Shown here piece by piece: positions 1 through 8,426 of a stretch of 64,000 nucleotides of DNA. The stretch comes from Aporhodopirellula rubra (GTDB lineage Bacteria; Planctomycetota; Planctomycetia; Pirellulales; Pirellulaceae): assembly GCF_014192335.1 (NCBI RefSeq), contig NZ_JACHXU010000021.1:82335-146334 (forward strand), read 5' to 3'. The translations under genes were made by a program, and so were the position numbers. The notes under the pieces are model-generated. The model worked only from the letters and a program-made list of their open reading frames with translations. It did no database searches and was not told the DNA's origin. Each line of letters begins with the position of its first letter. The first letter of the stretch is position 1.

Positions 1-490
1 CGCTGATCGCTGCCCGGACGACCCGCAGATCCATCCCCGCAAACGCGGATGCAAATGCAGCGTTCACGACCGCTGGAGACGTGGTCGCTGTTTCAAATGT
101 GCCGCTGCGAAGACAACGATCCAACGTTCGACCTAACAGAACCATACGCATCACTTCCAACGGAACACCCCGCACGGATGTGATGATGGATGTCAGTTTG
201 CGAACGGGGAATAGCAGCAGTTTTAGCGGAGCCTTTACAACAACACCAACGCAGCCCGTCAACCAGCCGCTATTGACAGCGTAGAGTGGCTCCAGCGACT
301 TCATGGTCTGTTTCGTGTCATGATTGGCAAGCGTCCGTGATACCACGAATCGCCTGCACCGATCTCGGACCAGATCGTCAACGAAGGGTACGGGGATGAA
401 TCGGGCGGACGCCGACACCAGCCCGGCAAGGATCCACTCGTGCATGAGTGAATCGGCGGCTTGGGATGATCCATTTGTATGGTTTGGCAT
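1..490 (-). CDS. Conserved-looking protein of unknown function, 3' end beyond the window
   Basis: An open frame runs leftwards from ATG at 490 (reading MPNHTNGSS) to the window edge without a stop, about 163 codons. A second in-frame ATG at 445 (MHEWILAGLVSASARF) is an alternative start. The visible part has a hydrophobic N-terminal stretch, a segment VPFVDDLVRDRCRRFVVSRT, then a hydrophobic basic region (KAPLKLLLFPVRKL) and a stretch rich in Ala/Phe/Met near the edge. This suggests a membrane-associated or amphipathic protein. I do not recognise the family. It lies downstream of the zinc-peptidase gene on the opposite side of a roughly 55-base gap and may be transcribed separately. Codon use and the uninterrupted frame support a real gene; the function is unknown. 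Confidence 0.6.
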   Translation of the reverse strand, partial: MPNHTNGSSQAADSLMHEWILAGLVSASARFIPVPFVDDLVRDRCRRFVVSRTLANHDTKQTMKSLEPLYAVNSGWLTGCVGVVVKAPLKLLLFPVRKLTSIITSVRGVPLEVMRMVLLGRTLDRCLRSGTFETATTSPAVVNAAFASAFAGMDLRVVRAAIS

Positions 491-544
491 TGTCAAATTT
501 CTTGGAATAAGAATTAAGTGGGCATTGCCTTAGGCCGGGTATTA

Positions 545-1534
545 CTACAAGTCGACGCGCAGCGAGTGAACGAACTGTAACTTGGGGACCACGGCGGGCA
601 CAAACACCTCGGGGACTAAATCCAATAATCCCATGTCGCGATTGAATTCGTTCGCCATCACGCCGACCCTCGCGTAAGCTCGAATGAGGCCGTCAAATGT
701 GTCGAGGTCCAAGTTTGTCACACCGAAGTGATTGGCGGTAGCGAGCACGGTGAGCATGTCGTGATATGCGCCGAAAGTCTCGGCAAAGTCTTCCCAGGGA
801 TGCATCGACGCATAAGCGGACACGAATTTCGTCGGCCAGTCTGCGGGTGGTCCTTGGTCGTAGTAACCCTGCATCGCTGTCGAATACTCTGGATTCCTCT
901 CATTGCCAAATAGGTCGTGAAATTCTTCGCTGCGGTGGTCAAGGACGAGCCTTTCCCAAAAGTAGTGCCCTAGTTCGTGCCGTAGATGGCCAACCAGCGT
1001 TCGCTGGGGTTCACCAAAATTCACGCGAGCGATCTCACGGGCAACACTGTCGGCCTCGCGGATGTTGATCGTAATCCGACCTGCCTCGTGGCCGGTCATC
1101 ACCGACACGCCAACGTCCGCCTTAAACTCAAACGATAAACGAGGCGTGCCATCGTCGATTGGAAAGCCACTACGCTCCATTGAGTACAGAACCCGCTGTT
1201 TCGCACGCTCGAGTCGTTTCCACAGGTCGATGTTGCCCGGCACACTCAAATCCGGCAGCACCGTCGTCAGACGGCAGTAATCGCACAACGGCGAGGACTC
1301 CGACGGGTCAAACAGAACCAGGCGATTGCAGATGCCATGTTCAACTGCGTTCTTGCATCGGGAATATGCATTCGTGCAAGACTCTCGGCAACATTGCACG
1401 TCACCGGTCAAACCGACCTCCAGTGTCGTCAGCTCATCGCAACTCGGACACATCGCCACCGATGCGCCGCAGCTCAGGCAGCGATCATTGTGAAAGAACA
1501 GTTTGCTGCCGCACTGGCACAGGTATGTTTTCAA
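545..1534 (-). CDS. Zinc-ribbon putative zinc-binding metallopeptidase
   Basis: This 329-residue protein starts with paired cysteines (CQCGS, CLSCG, CPSC, CNRL, CDYC) within the first 90 residues, which is the pattern of the N-terminal zinc ribbon of the 'putative zinc-binding metallopeptidase' family. The HELGH motif at about residues 186-190 gives two zinc-ligand histidines and the catalytic glutamate. A downstream block (HPWEDFAETFGAYHDML) supplies a likely third ligand. The family has no settled physiological substrate that I know of. The start is a TTG at 1534, because no ATG occurs in frame before the zinc ribbon. The gene follows recQ by about 30 bases on the same strand and is probably co-transcribed with it. 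The cytoplasmic location is inferred from the lack of a signal peptide. Confidence 0.85.
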   Translation of the reverse strand: MKTYLCQCGSKLFFHNDRCLSCGASVAMCPSCDELTTLEVGLTGDVQCCRESCTNAYSRCKNAVEHGICNRLVLFDPSESSPLCDYCRLTTVLPDLSVPGNIDLWKRLERAKQRVLYSMERSGFPIDDGTPRLSFEFKADVGVSVMTGHEAGRITINIREADSVAREIARVNFGEPQRTLVGHLRHELGHYFWERLVLDHRSEEFHDLFGNERNPEYSTAMQGYYDQGPPADWPTKFVSAYASMHPWEDFAETFGAYHDMLTVLATANHFGVTNLDLDTFDGLIRAYARVGVMANEFNRDMGLLDLVPEVFVPAVVPKLQFVHSLRVDL

Positions 1535-1564
1535 CGGTGACTTTGCTTTAGATGTGACAAGGAC

Positions 1565-3040
1565 TTACGCGATCTGCGATAGGGTACCGCCGCACTGATC
1601 GCACCGGCATCCATCGACATCTTCCGCATCGTCGCCAAAGTAGGCTTGAAGTTGCTTCCAACGGCACGTTGTCGATTCCGCGAACTCGACCATACGCTGG
1701 ACGGCAACCCTGCGATCTTCGCAACGTGCCTCGGTTGCGAGGGCCAACAGATCCGCCGCGTCGTAATCGAGCGTTTGCTCCAGGACGCGCCACCGTCCAC
1801 GTCCCGCCGGTGCGACAATACCGCGTGACGCCAACAAGTGAAAGCTGTTTCGTAGCTGCGTTGGACCCAGAGGGCTAATCGGCTTCAAGTCGCCGACGGC
1901 GACCGTTTGGTCATCGTCACCAAAACGCTCGACGCCGCTGACTAGCGTGTGATGGGCGGTAATCAGCAGCGATGATTCGGTACCGCCGCCAGCGAACATG
2001 CGTTGTAAATCAAGATCGTTGCGGTCGTAGATCAGCGTGCACCGCGCGATGTTTCCATCGCGACCGGCGCGGCCGACTTCCTGATAGTAGGCCTCAAGCG
2101 AACCCGGTAACTTGTAATGAATGACCTGACGGATGTCAGATTTGTCGATTCCCAGACCAAATGCATTGGTGGCAAAGATGACAGACGGTTTTCCATTCAT
2201 AAATTCGTTCTGGGCAGACTCGCGGTCCGCTTTCCGCATCTTCCCGTGATAGCACAAGCCGTCAAACTTCGCGGCCAGAGACTCCGCGATCTTCGTGGTC
2301 GCACAGTACACGATTGCCGGTTCAGTACGTTCCAATTCGCCTTCGATCTTGAGTGCCCGTTGCAGCAAAGACAACTTCTCGTCGGCCGAGTGGCTGCGGC
2401 ACACTTGCAGCTTCAGGTTCGTGCGAACCACGCCACTCCGGACGACCGCAGGATTAGAAAGCTGAAGTGTTTTCCTAATTTCATCGAGCGTTTTCTCGCC
2501 GGCAGTGGCTGTCAATGCGATCACGGCTGGATGGTATTTTCCTTCGGACAACTTGCCACGAACGTACGGCAATGCCAGATAATCCGGTCGAAAGTCGTGT
2601 CCCCATTGGCTGACGCAATGTGCCTCGTCGACAACGATCAAGCCGACGCCGACCTCCGCTAACAGATCGCAGATGTCGCTACGTTGAAGCCGTTCCGGCG
2701 TCGTGAGCACAAACTCAATCTTACCACTGCGGACCTGGTCTCGTGCGTCGGCAATCTGTTTACGTGTCCGTGTACTGTTCAAAATAACGGTCGGCAATCC
2801 GAGTGCCTCAAGATGATCGGCTTGATCTTTGGCGAGTGAGATCAACGGGCTGACCACCAAAGTTGCACCTTCACGGACCATGGCAGGCAACTGGTAGCAC
2901 AGGCTCTTCCCCGATCCAGTCGGTAAGACCGCAATGGTATCGCGTCCGGCGATGATAGCCTCGCAAGTTTCCCGCTGGCCCGGACGAAACTCGTCAAGGT
3001 GAAATGTATCGTGGAGCAGTTCGGTGATCAGATCTGTCAT
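1565..3040 (-). CDS. recQ: RecQ-family ATP-dependent DNA helicase
   Basis: The 491-residue protein has the RecQ helicase motifs in order: FRPGQRETCEAI (motif 0), LPTGSGKSLCYQLP (Walker A), VVDEAHCVSQWGHDFRPDYL (DEAH box plus aromatic-rich loop), FATNAFGLGIDKSDIRQVIH and YYQEVGRAGRDG (motifs V and VI). The C-terminal cysteines (ARCEDRR, TTCRW, CRCDQCGG) match the RecQ zinc-binding subdomain. There is no C-terminal HRDC domain, so this is a short-form RecQ. The family unwinds DNA 3' to 5' during recombination and replication-fork repair. The ATG at 3040 places motif 0 at the expected distance from the N-terminus. It is the first gene of a two-gene unit with the zinc peptidase. RecQ identity is firm; orthology to E. 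coli RecQ is not tested. Confidence 0.93.
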   Translation of the reverse strand: MTDLITELLHDTFHLDEFRPGQRETCEAIIAGRDTIAVLPTGSGKSLCYQLPAMVREGATLVVSPLISLAKDQADHLEALGLPTVILNSTRTRKQIADARDQVRSGKIEFVLTTPERLQRSDICDLLAEVGVGLIVVDEAHCVSQWGHDFRPDYLALPYVRGKLSEGKYHPAVIALTATAGEKTLDEIRKTLQLSNPAVVRSGVVRTNLKLQVCRSHSADEKLSLLQRALKIEGELERTEPAIVYCATTKIAESLAAKFDGLCYHGKMRKADRESAQNEFMNGKPSVIFATNAFGLGIDKSDIRQVIHYKLPGSLEAYYQEVGRAGRDGNIARCTLIYDRNDLDLQRMFAGGGTESSLLITAHHTLVSGVERFGDDDQTVAVGDLKPISPLGPTQLRNSFHLLASRGIVAPAGRGRWRVLEQTLDYDAADLLALATEARCEDRRVAVQRMVEFAESTTCRWKQLQAYFGDDAEDVDGCRCDQCGGTLSQIA

Positions 3041-3181
3041 GGAGGCGATTACTTGATGAGGATGGGTCGGTGAGGTTGGTCGACACGACGCACTTCCACG
3101 CCGTTGAATCGACGATCAAAAAAAGCCGCCTCGCGTTCAAACGAGGCAGCTGATTTTGCCGGAACAGTCTCCGAATTGAAA

Positions 3182-3712
3182 CTATTGTTGGATGTCGTGA
3201 TGAACACCCGACTGGGAATGGACACCGTCTTTGACGTTGTACATCTTGTTCAGCCCCGCCATGAACTGCTTGTCCGCGGCAGCGGGCCAACGATCCTGAT
3301 TAAATCCCTTCGCGTTTTCGAGCTGTTGCTTGGTTACGTCGAGGCACATGTGGTAATCGTCGCCGTCTTGCTCCTTCGTGCATTTGAACGCCTTGAACGG
3401 AACGGCAAACAGAGAATCGCCCAGCCCCAGCATGCCTCCGTAGGAGACCGCGACGTAAGCAATTTTGCCCGTTGACGCATCCATCACAACATCGTTGATT
3501 TCGCCGATGCTTTCTTCCGCTTTATTGTAGATGTTCTGCCCGATCAACTGGCTGGCACGAATTTGACCACTCGCCGTCACATCGTCCAAAGTGCCGACGT
3601 TAGACCCGGACGTGTGGCCGACTTGGTGTTCATCAGCATTGACGGGAGCAAGCCCGGTGAAGCCGAAGGTGGCGATCGAACAAATAGCGAGGCTGCGCGT
3701 GAAACGTTTCAT
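3182..3712 (-). CDS. Exported PRC-barrel domain protein
   Basis: The chosen start is ATG 3712 (MKRFTRSLAICSIATFGFTG), preceded by CAGGAGA about 8 bases upstream and followed by a typical signal peptide ending near Ala-Asp. A longer in-frame extension to 3922 lacks a ribosome site and would bury the signal peptide. The mature part contains a PRC-barrel segment: IRASQLIGQNIYN, then GEINDVVMDASTGKIAYVAVSYGG, then LFAVPFKAFK. PRC barrels bind partners or assemble in photosynthetic, RNA-processing and stress proteins. Exported versions occur in many bacteria with unclear roles. The two cysteines (KCTKEQ, MCLD) could form a disulfide. It is monocistronic as far as can be seen, with the short-chain dehydrogenase relic upstream. 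Confidence 0.85.
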   Translation of the reverse strand: MKRFTRSLAICSIATFGFTGLAPVNADEHQVGHTSGSNVGTLDDVTASGQIRASQLIGQNIYNKAEESIGEINDVVMDASTGKIAYVAVSYGGMLGLGDSLFAVPFKAFKCTKEQDGDDYHMCLDVTKQQLENAKGFNQDRWPAAADKQFMAGLNKMYNVKDGVHSQSGVHHDIQQ

Positions 3713-3959
3713 CGTAGAGGTCTCCTGAGACGTAAAAAGTAGGGCTGCGAATGCGAACCCTTTCAAGAATGGATTCGCAACGCAAAGGGTGTGCCGCAAC
3801 GGATCAAATTGGAGACTTGCCGCCCGCTGCACCGAACACCTCGGCAGTTGCATAACTCGCCTCAGGACTGGCGATCCATCCAAAGTGCTACACGCGTTCG
3901 AAGGGATGCCCGCGCCGCTCAAGCAGAGTTCTCTTCACCGATATTGTCGGAGGCGTAGT

Positions 3960-4330
3960 GTGAAATCGAACCTGAGGTCCGCGGGGACCAGGTTGGTCCC
4001 GCAGCGACCGCGTTGACGCCGATCCCTTTCTCAATCACCAACTTCGCTGACCGTTGTGCTATGCCTAGCACTGATTGCTTGAACGTCGCGTACGGCAGCA
4101 GTCGCCATCGCGATTTAAATATGGACCGAGAGTTACCGGCCCGTTCACGGATTGTTTGCAGTCCATTACCTCGACAATAGGCAACAGAATGAGCTCGCAA
4201 AATCTCGGCAGAAGATGAATCGCCTTCCCAGCGACAGATGGCCTTAAGCGAGTGGATCTGACGAATCCGCAGGACGCGATATACGTGAACTTCGTTTGGA
4301 ACGTGTTCAAGCAGCCATGGCCGTCGCCGC
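3960..4330 (-). pseudogene. Relic of a short-chain dehydrogenase/reductase
   Basis: Read on the minus strand, 3990-4101 encodes LLPYATFKQS followed by a block ending VIEKGIGVNAVAAGPTWSP. This matches the SDR region that normally reads 'LLDYAATKGA ... LVEKGIRVNAVAPGPIWTP' in glucose/ribitol dehydrogenase-like SDRs. A second piece in another frame at about 4240-4320 (TFQTKFTYIASC) resembles the preceding 'TFQTNIFAYFYM' segment. The catalytic Tyr survives, but the Lys is shifted and the frame is broken between the pieces. No Rossmann GxxxGxG segment was found upstream. I interpret this as a decayed gene. SDRs of this type commonly sit among stress genes such as DUF1328 and PRC-barrel proteins, which fits the neighbours. 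Confidence 0.6.
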
Positions 4331-4689
4331 GGACTGTCACGGATCGTGGTTCTGCTTCATGCGCCAAGGCTGTCAAAGAGATTGCCGGAGGCAGTCAAAC
4401 CAAGCAAATAATTCGAGCCGCGAAGTTGGCGTACATCTCGCCGACCGATCGTACACCAGTGGTACCGTCAGTGTCGGCGTAGCTCAACTGGTTTGGATGC
4501 TAACCGTCCTAAGTGGTCGACCGGAGGACAAAACCATCTACCCAGGGGCTTTGTTAGTGCGATTTAGCCGCCTCCTTGAGAAAAACTTACACCCCCAGAT
4601 TGATTGGCACGGCAATCGCATGAACGTGGTTACCGCCGACCGATGAATTCCATTGATTGGCTAATTACCGTTTACTCTTGGAGATAGTC
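4331..4689. other. Non-coding stretch before the DUF1328 gene
   Basis: No frame with a ribosome site or recognisable protein was found here. It may contain further decayed sequence of the adjacent dehydrogenase relic and the promoter of the DUF1328 gene, but no clear -10/-35 pair can be claimed. Confidence 0.4.
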
Positions 4690-4857
4690 ATGTTGGGTTG
4701 GGCACTTACCTTTTTGGTGATCGCGTTAATTGCTGGCGTCCTCGGCTTCGGCGTGATCGCCGGCACCGCCGCTACCATAGCGAAGATCTGTTTTATCGTA
4801 TTTCTGGTCTTGTTCGTGATCGGCTTGGTGATGGGACGTCGCGGACGAATCGTCTGA
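4690..4857 (+). CDS. DUF1328 small membrane protein
   Basis: The 55-residue product starts [20 protein letters not shown] and continues with [22 protein letters not shown] and a basic C-terminus GRRGRIV. This is the DUF1328 pattern of two hydrophobic helices joined by an Ala/Gly/Thr-rich turn. The ATG at 4690 is preceded by CTTGGAGA. An in-frame TTG further upstream (4657) adds residues not seen in the family. DUF1328 peptides are inner-membrane proteins of unknown function, often induced or clustered with stress genes such as CsbD and DUF3309, both of which are elsewhere in this window. Confidence 0.88.
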   Translation: MLGWALTFLVIALIAGVLGFGVIAGTAATIAKICFIVFLVLFVIGLVMGRRGRIV

Positions 4858-4867
4858 ACGAGCGTCA

Positions 4868-5092
4868 ATGACGATCATCTTCCATCTTCATTTCGAGCGT
4901 GCGGAAGCGATTCCGCACTTGCTTGACCGGGTACCGCTGCACATCAGCGGCTTTCTCTTGGGCAGTGAAGGTTTGTCGCGATCGTGTCATCTCGAAGTCC
5001 TCATTCGGACTTTAGAAGAACTCGACCGACAAAGATCTCCAGATTCAGCTGAACCAAAACACCGTCCATGTGGAGGGTGTCGCGGACAATGA
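4868..5092 (+). CDS. Possible small hypothetical protein
   Basis: The 74-codon frame starts 11 bases after the DUF1328 stop and reads MTIIFHLHFERAEAIPHLLD, later LIRTLEELDRQ, and ends CGGCRGQ with a CxxC pair. No family is recognised and no convincing ribosome site precedes the ATG. It is listed only because of its position and orientation behind DUF1328; it may be spurious. Confidence 0.3.
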   Translation: MTIIFHLHFERAEAIPHLLDRVPLHISGFLLGSEGLSRSCHLEVLIRTLEELDRQRSPDSAEPKHRPCGGCRGQ

Positions 5093-5293
5093 TGGAAAAA
5101 TTATCTGTCCTGAATGTCGTCATCTAGTTTACGGGAGCGTTGGGATGGGGGCACGGCTCCTTAGGCACGTTGCATGCCGCGGATCGTTTTGGCTCGACAT
5201 CTGCAATGCAGTGGCAGTACTGCGAGCATTCATGCCTTGACCAGTCGCTCTGATTAGCGCTGGTCTGAAAAGTACGATCAATCGGAACCCTCT

Positions 5294-6820
5294 GTGAACG
5301 AACCAAACGCACCACCCGTTGTCTGGTGGCTTAAGAAAGACTTTCGGTTGCGTGATAATCACGCGTTGTCTTTCGCACTTAAAACAGGTAGCCCAGTGCT
5401 CGCGTTGTTCGTCATCGAACCGCAAACGTTGTCTGCTCCCGAAACGTCAGCGATGCACGTCGCCGCTTGGGTAGAGGCGACCAAACATTTGCACGCGGCA
5501 ATCCGGGCCGCTGGCGGCGATCTTTTGATTTTGCGCGAGGATGTACTGAAGGCGTTCGCGTTGCTGCATTCGCAAACCAAATTCGAGCGGTTGGTTAGCC
5601 ACGAAGAAATTGGCGAACTACGAACCTATCGACGAGACATTGCAGTCGGCCAGTGGTGTAGGTCACGCGGTGTTGAATGGATTGAGCTGAGACAGACGGG
5701 CGTGTTCCGTCGATTGAAGAATCGTGACCAGCGATCCAAACTCTGGAAGTCGTTTATGGAAATGCCGGCGGTGGAACTACCAAAGGCGAGCGAGTTGTCC
5801 CGTCTAATCGTCCCCGAAGTTGTTTCTAGGCTGCCTGCCGTTGCGATCAAACGTCTTTCAGTCAAGTCGCTCGGCCTTGAACTTTCGCCCGCCCAGGCAC
5901 GATATCGTCAACGTGTCAGCGAAGAGGATGCGATAGACACCCTCGACACTTTCTTGACTCAGCGAGGGATGAATTACAGCAGCGAGATTAGTTCGCCCAA
6001 TACCGCGTTTTCGTCAGGCTCTCGACTCTCGGTTCACTTGGCGTGGGGGACCATCAGCCCTCGATACGTCTATCAACAAGTCAATCGTCAAATGGAAGTC
6101 CTCAAGGACTCCGACGATCCCAACGCAGGTCGCTGGCGTCGCTCATTGAACGCCTTCAAAGCGAGGATGAACTGGCGAGATCACTTTATTCAGCGACTAG
6201 AAACCGAACCACAGATGGAACAGGTCGCCTTGAACGCCGCCTACGATCAGCTTCCCAAGCCGAGCGACCCAAAAATACTAGAAGCGTGGGTCAAGGGGGA
6301 AACCGGGCTGCCGCTCGTTGATGCTTGCATTCGGTGTGCTCAAACCACTGGCTTTCTAAACTTTCGCATGCGGTGCATGATCACCTCCGTCGCGTGCCAT
6401 GCTTTGCGGCTGAGTTGGCGAGACATTCATGTTCCAATGGCACGGTGGTGGGCCGACTACGAGCCGGGAATCCACCTCGCGCAGTTGCAGATGCAGGCAG
6501 GAGTGGTCGGCATCAACACGCTACGAACCTACAACCCGGCCAAACAAATCGCCGATCAAGATCCCGACGCGAAGTTTATACGACGCTGGTTACCCGAACT
6601 CAAGAAAGTTGACGTCGAGACCATCATCGACCACCAAGACAACCCGACGCCCCTCTACATTCGGCCGATTGTCAACTGGCGAGAAAGCACAACGGCGATG
6701 CGAGCGGACTATTACGCGATTCGACGAATGCCCGAGACCAAAAAGTTAGCCGAGGCGGTGCTGGCCAAGCACGGTTCACGCAAGAAACCGTCGAAACGTC
6801 GAAAGGCCGCTGTGAAATGA
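5294..6820 (+). CDS. Cryptochrome/photolyase-family protein
   Basis: The 508-residue protein begins with the photolyase alpha/beta domain: VVWWLKKDFRLRDNHALSFAL, equivalent to 'WFRxDLRxxDNxAL'. Its C-terminal FAD-binding part contains ARMNWRDHFIQRLE, TGLPLVDACIRCAQTTGFLN, FRMRCMITS and LQMQAGVVGINTLRTYNP. These correspond to the FAD pocket and the conserved 'RWWxDxEPG' region (ARWWADYEPGIHLAQ). It is not a class II enzyme. The exact branch (CPD photolyase, 6-4/FeS type or cryptochrome) cannot be settled by eye. The start is a GTG at 5294, which gives the correct distance to the first beta strand. It overlaps the next photolyase gene by 4 bases (ATGA), so the two are translationally coupled. 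Basic C-terminal tail: KKPSKRRK. Confidence 0.88.
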   Translation: MNEPNAPPVVWWLKKDFRLRDNHALSFALKTGSPVLALFVIEPQTLSAPETSAMHVAAWVEATKHLHAAIRAAGGDLLILREDVLKAFALLHSQTKFERLVSHEEIGELRTYRRDIAVGQWCRSRGVEWIELRQTGVFRRLKNRDQRSKLWKSFMEMPAVELPKASELSRLIVPEVVSRLPAVAIKRLSVKSLGLELSPAQARYRQRVSEEDAIDTLDTFLTQRGMNYSSEISSPNTAFSSGSRLSVHLAWGTISPRYVYQQVNRQMEVLKDSDDPNAGRWRRSLNAFKARMNWRDHFIQRLETEPQMEQVALNAAYDQLPKPSDPKILEAWVKGETGLPLVDACIRCAQTTGFLNFRMRCMITSVACHALRLSWRDIHVPMARWWADYEPGIHLAQLQMQAGVVGINTLRTYNPAKQIADQDPDAKFIRRWLPELKKVDVETIIDHQDNPTPLYIRPIVNWRESTTAMRADYYAIRRMPETKKLAEAVLAKHGSRKKPSKRRKAAVK

Positions 6821-8289
6821 ATCGCCAGACTTTGCTGAGGCAACGCATCTACAAAGCCAATCGTCGCCAGGTGAAGGCTGATCGGCGATACGTGCTGTGC
6901 TGGCTTCAACAGGCGTTGCGTGGTACGGATAATCCGATCATTGATGCGGCTGTGGAAACCGGCAACAAGCTAGGATTGCCAGTCGTGGTCTATCACGGCC
7001 TAGACAATCGTTACCCCCACGCGTCGCATCGTATTCACCGCTTCATGTTGGAAGCGTCCCAGTCGCTGACGGTCGATTTGGGCAAACGACGGTTGCGTTT
7101 TTGTCGCTACGTTCGACGACCGCAAAAAGTCTTTCCGAACTTGGTCCATCGACTAGCGGAAGAGGCAGCAGCAATCTTCACTGACGACATGCCCACCTTC
7201 GTCGCTCGGCGGCAGGCAACCTCGGTCGCTGCGAAAGTCGATGTGCCACTGTTCTTAGTCGACGCCGCTTGCTTGGTTCCTGGAAGACAATTTCCGACGT
7301 TACTCGAAGCAACGAAGTCGTTTCGTGCGGCCCACCGCCCCTTGCGTGAACGTTATCTCGCAGAACATGACGATGTCATGCCAACCGTTCGCAAATATAC
7401 ACGCAAGCTGCCGCTGGATCATGACGCGATCGAAGACTACCAAAGTGATCAGCTAGATTCGTTGATCGAAGCGTGCGGAATAGACATGACGCTGCCTCCT
7501 GCAGTTGACTACCCTGGGCATCGCCAAGTTGCAGTTCACAGGCTCGGCGATGCGATGGTGAATGTCGTCCCACGATACAAATGGACTCGCAACAACCCGT
7601 CACTTGCCAACTCGACGGCAAAGCTCTCGCCTTACATGCACTTCGGCGTACTGGGCCCTCGCGAAGTCACCCAGGCGATCCATGATGCCGACCTGCATTC
7701 GGCCGCGCGATGGAAATTCTTGGACGAGCTTTTGACATGGCGTGAGTATTATTTTCACTTAGCTCGGCACAGCGACGACCCGTCTGCCTACAGCAACGTG
7801 CCCGCATGGGCGAGGAAGACGCTGGCCGAGCATGCCGACGATGCCCGTCCCGTAATATACACGCTCGATCAACTCATCCACGCCGAGACCGCCGACGACG
7901 TCTGGAACGCAGCCCAACGTCAATTCTTGCTAGATGGTTGGATGCACAACAACCTGCGGATGTACTGGGTCAAGCAGATCATCAAATGGACAGCGGAACC
8001 CGAAGAGGCATGGCGAATCGCCTGTTACCTAAACGATCGGTTAAGCCTGGACGGCCGCGACCCATCCACGTATGGCGGCATTCAATGGGGATTTGGTCGC
8101 AGTAAACGAGCTTACCGCGAATCGCCGATCTATGGTTGGGTTCCCTCTAAATCGGCGTCAGCGATTTTGAAGCGGACCGGTGTCCGTGATTGGATGGCAG
8201 CCGAACTCGCCCGTCCGAAGCCGGAGATCGAAATTCCCGATTCTTCAAAACGACCAACGAAAAGAGCGGCACGTGCTTTGCCTCTGTAG
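6817..8289 (+). CDS. Class II deoxyribodipyrimidine (CPD) photolyase
   Basis: The 490-residue protein has class II signatures: VVVYHGLDNRYPHASHRIHR near residue 60 (the class II 'YPxASxRxxxF' segment), TKLSPYMHFGVLGPREV-like text in the FAD domain, FLDELLTWREYYFHLARHS, and the highly conserved stretch around GWMHNNLRMYWVKQIIKW followed by LNDRLSLDGRDPSTYGGIQW. The enzyme uses FADH- and blue light to split cyclobutane pyrimidine dimers. It starts with ATG at 6817 inside the stop region of the preceding photolyase (ATGA overlap). The two genes therefore form one unit carrying two distinct photolyase subfamilies. The C-terminal tail is basic (KRPTKRAARALPL). Confidence 0.93.
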   Translation: MNRQTLLRQRIYKANRRQVKADRRYVLCWLQQALRGTDNPIIDAAVETGNKLGLPVVVYHGLDNRYPHASHRIHRFMLEASQSLTVDLGKRRLRFCRYVRRPQKVFPNLVHRLAEEAAAIFTDDMPTFVARRQATSVAAKVDVPLFLVDAACLVPGRQFPTLLEATKSFRAAHRPLRERYLAEHDDVMPTVRKYTRKLPLDHDAIEDYQSDQLDSLIEACGIDMTLPPAVDYPGHRQVAVHRLGDAMVNVVPRYKWTRNNPSLANSTAKLSPYMHFGVLGPREVTQAIHDADLHSAARWKFLDELLTWREYYFHLARHSDDPSAYSNVPAWARKTLAEHADDARPVIYTLDQLIHAETADDVWNAAQRQFLLDGWMHNNLRMYWVKQIIKWTAEPEEAWRIACYLNDRLSLDGRDPSTYGGIQWGFGRSKRAYRESPIYGWVPSKSASAILKRTGVRDWMAAELARPKPEIEIPDSSKRPTKRAARALPL

Positions 8290-8296
8290 CAGCACT

Positions 8297-8320
8297 GGGA
8301 AAACGAAGGGGAAAACGAAG
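8297..8320 (+). repeat. Perfect 12-bp tandem duplication
   Basis: The unit GGGAAAACGAAG occurs twice back to back, immediately after the photolyase stop and before the REP-type transposase relic. It could be part of the mobile element's left flank. Confidence 0.7.
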
Positions 8321-8426
8321 GGACGGAGCACATTGACAGGGGTTGACCGCTCGGTTCATGAGGGTAGGACTGGTTTTATCGGGCAGTTCATGTCTTCCAT
8401 CACATCAGTCCTCCCACGGTATTCCC

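Noticed and set aside
3713..3922. N-terminal extension of the PRC-barrel protein
   Set aside because: It would precede the signal peptide, and a good ribosome site lies at 3712.
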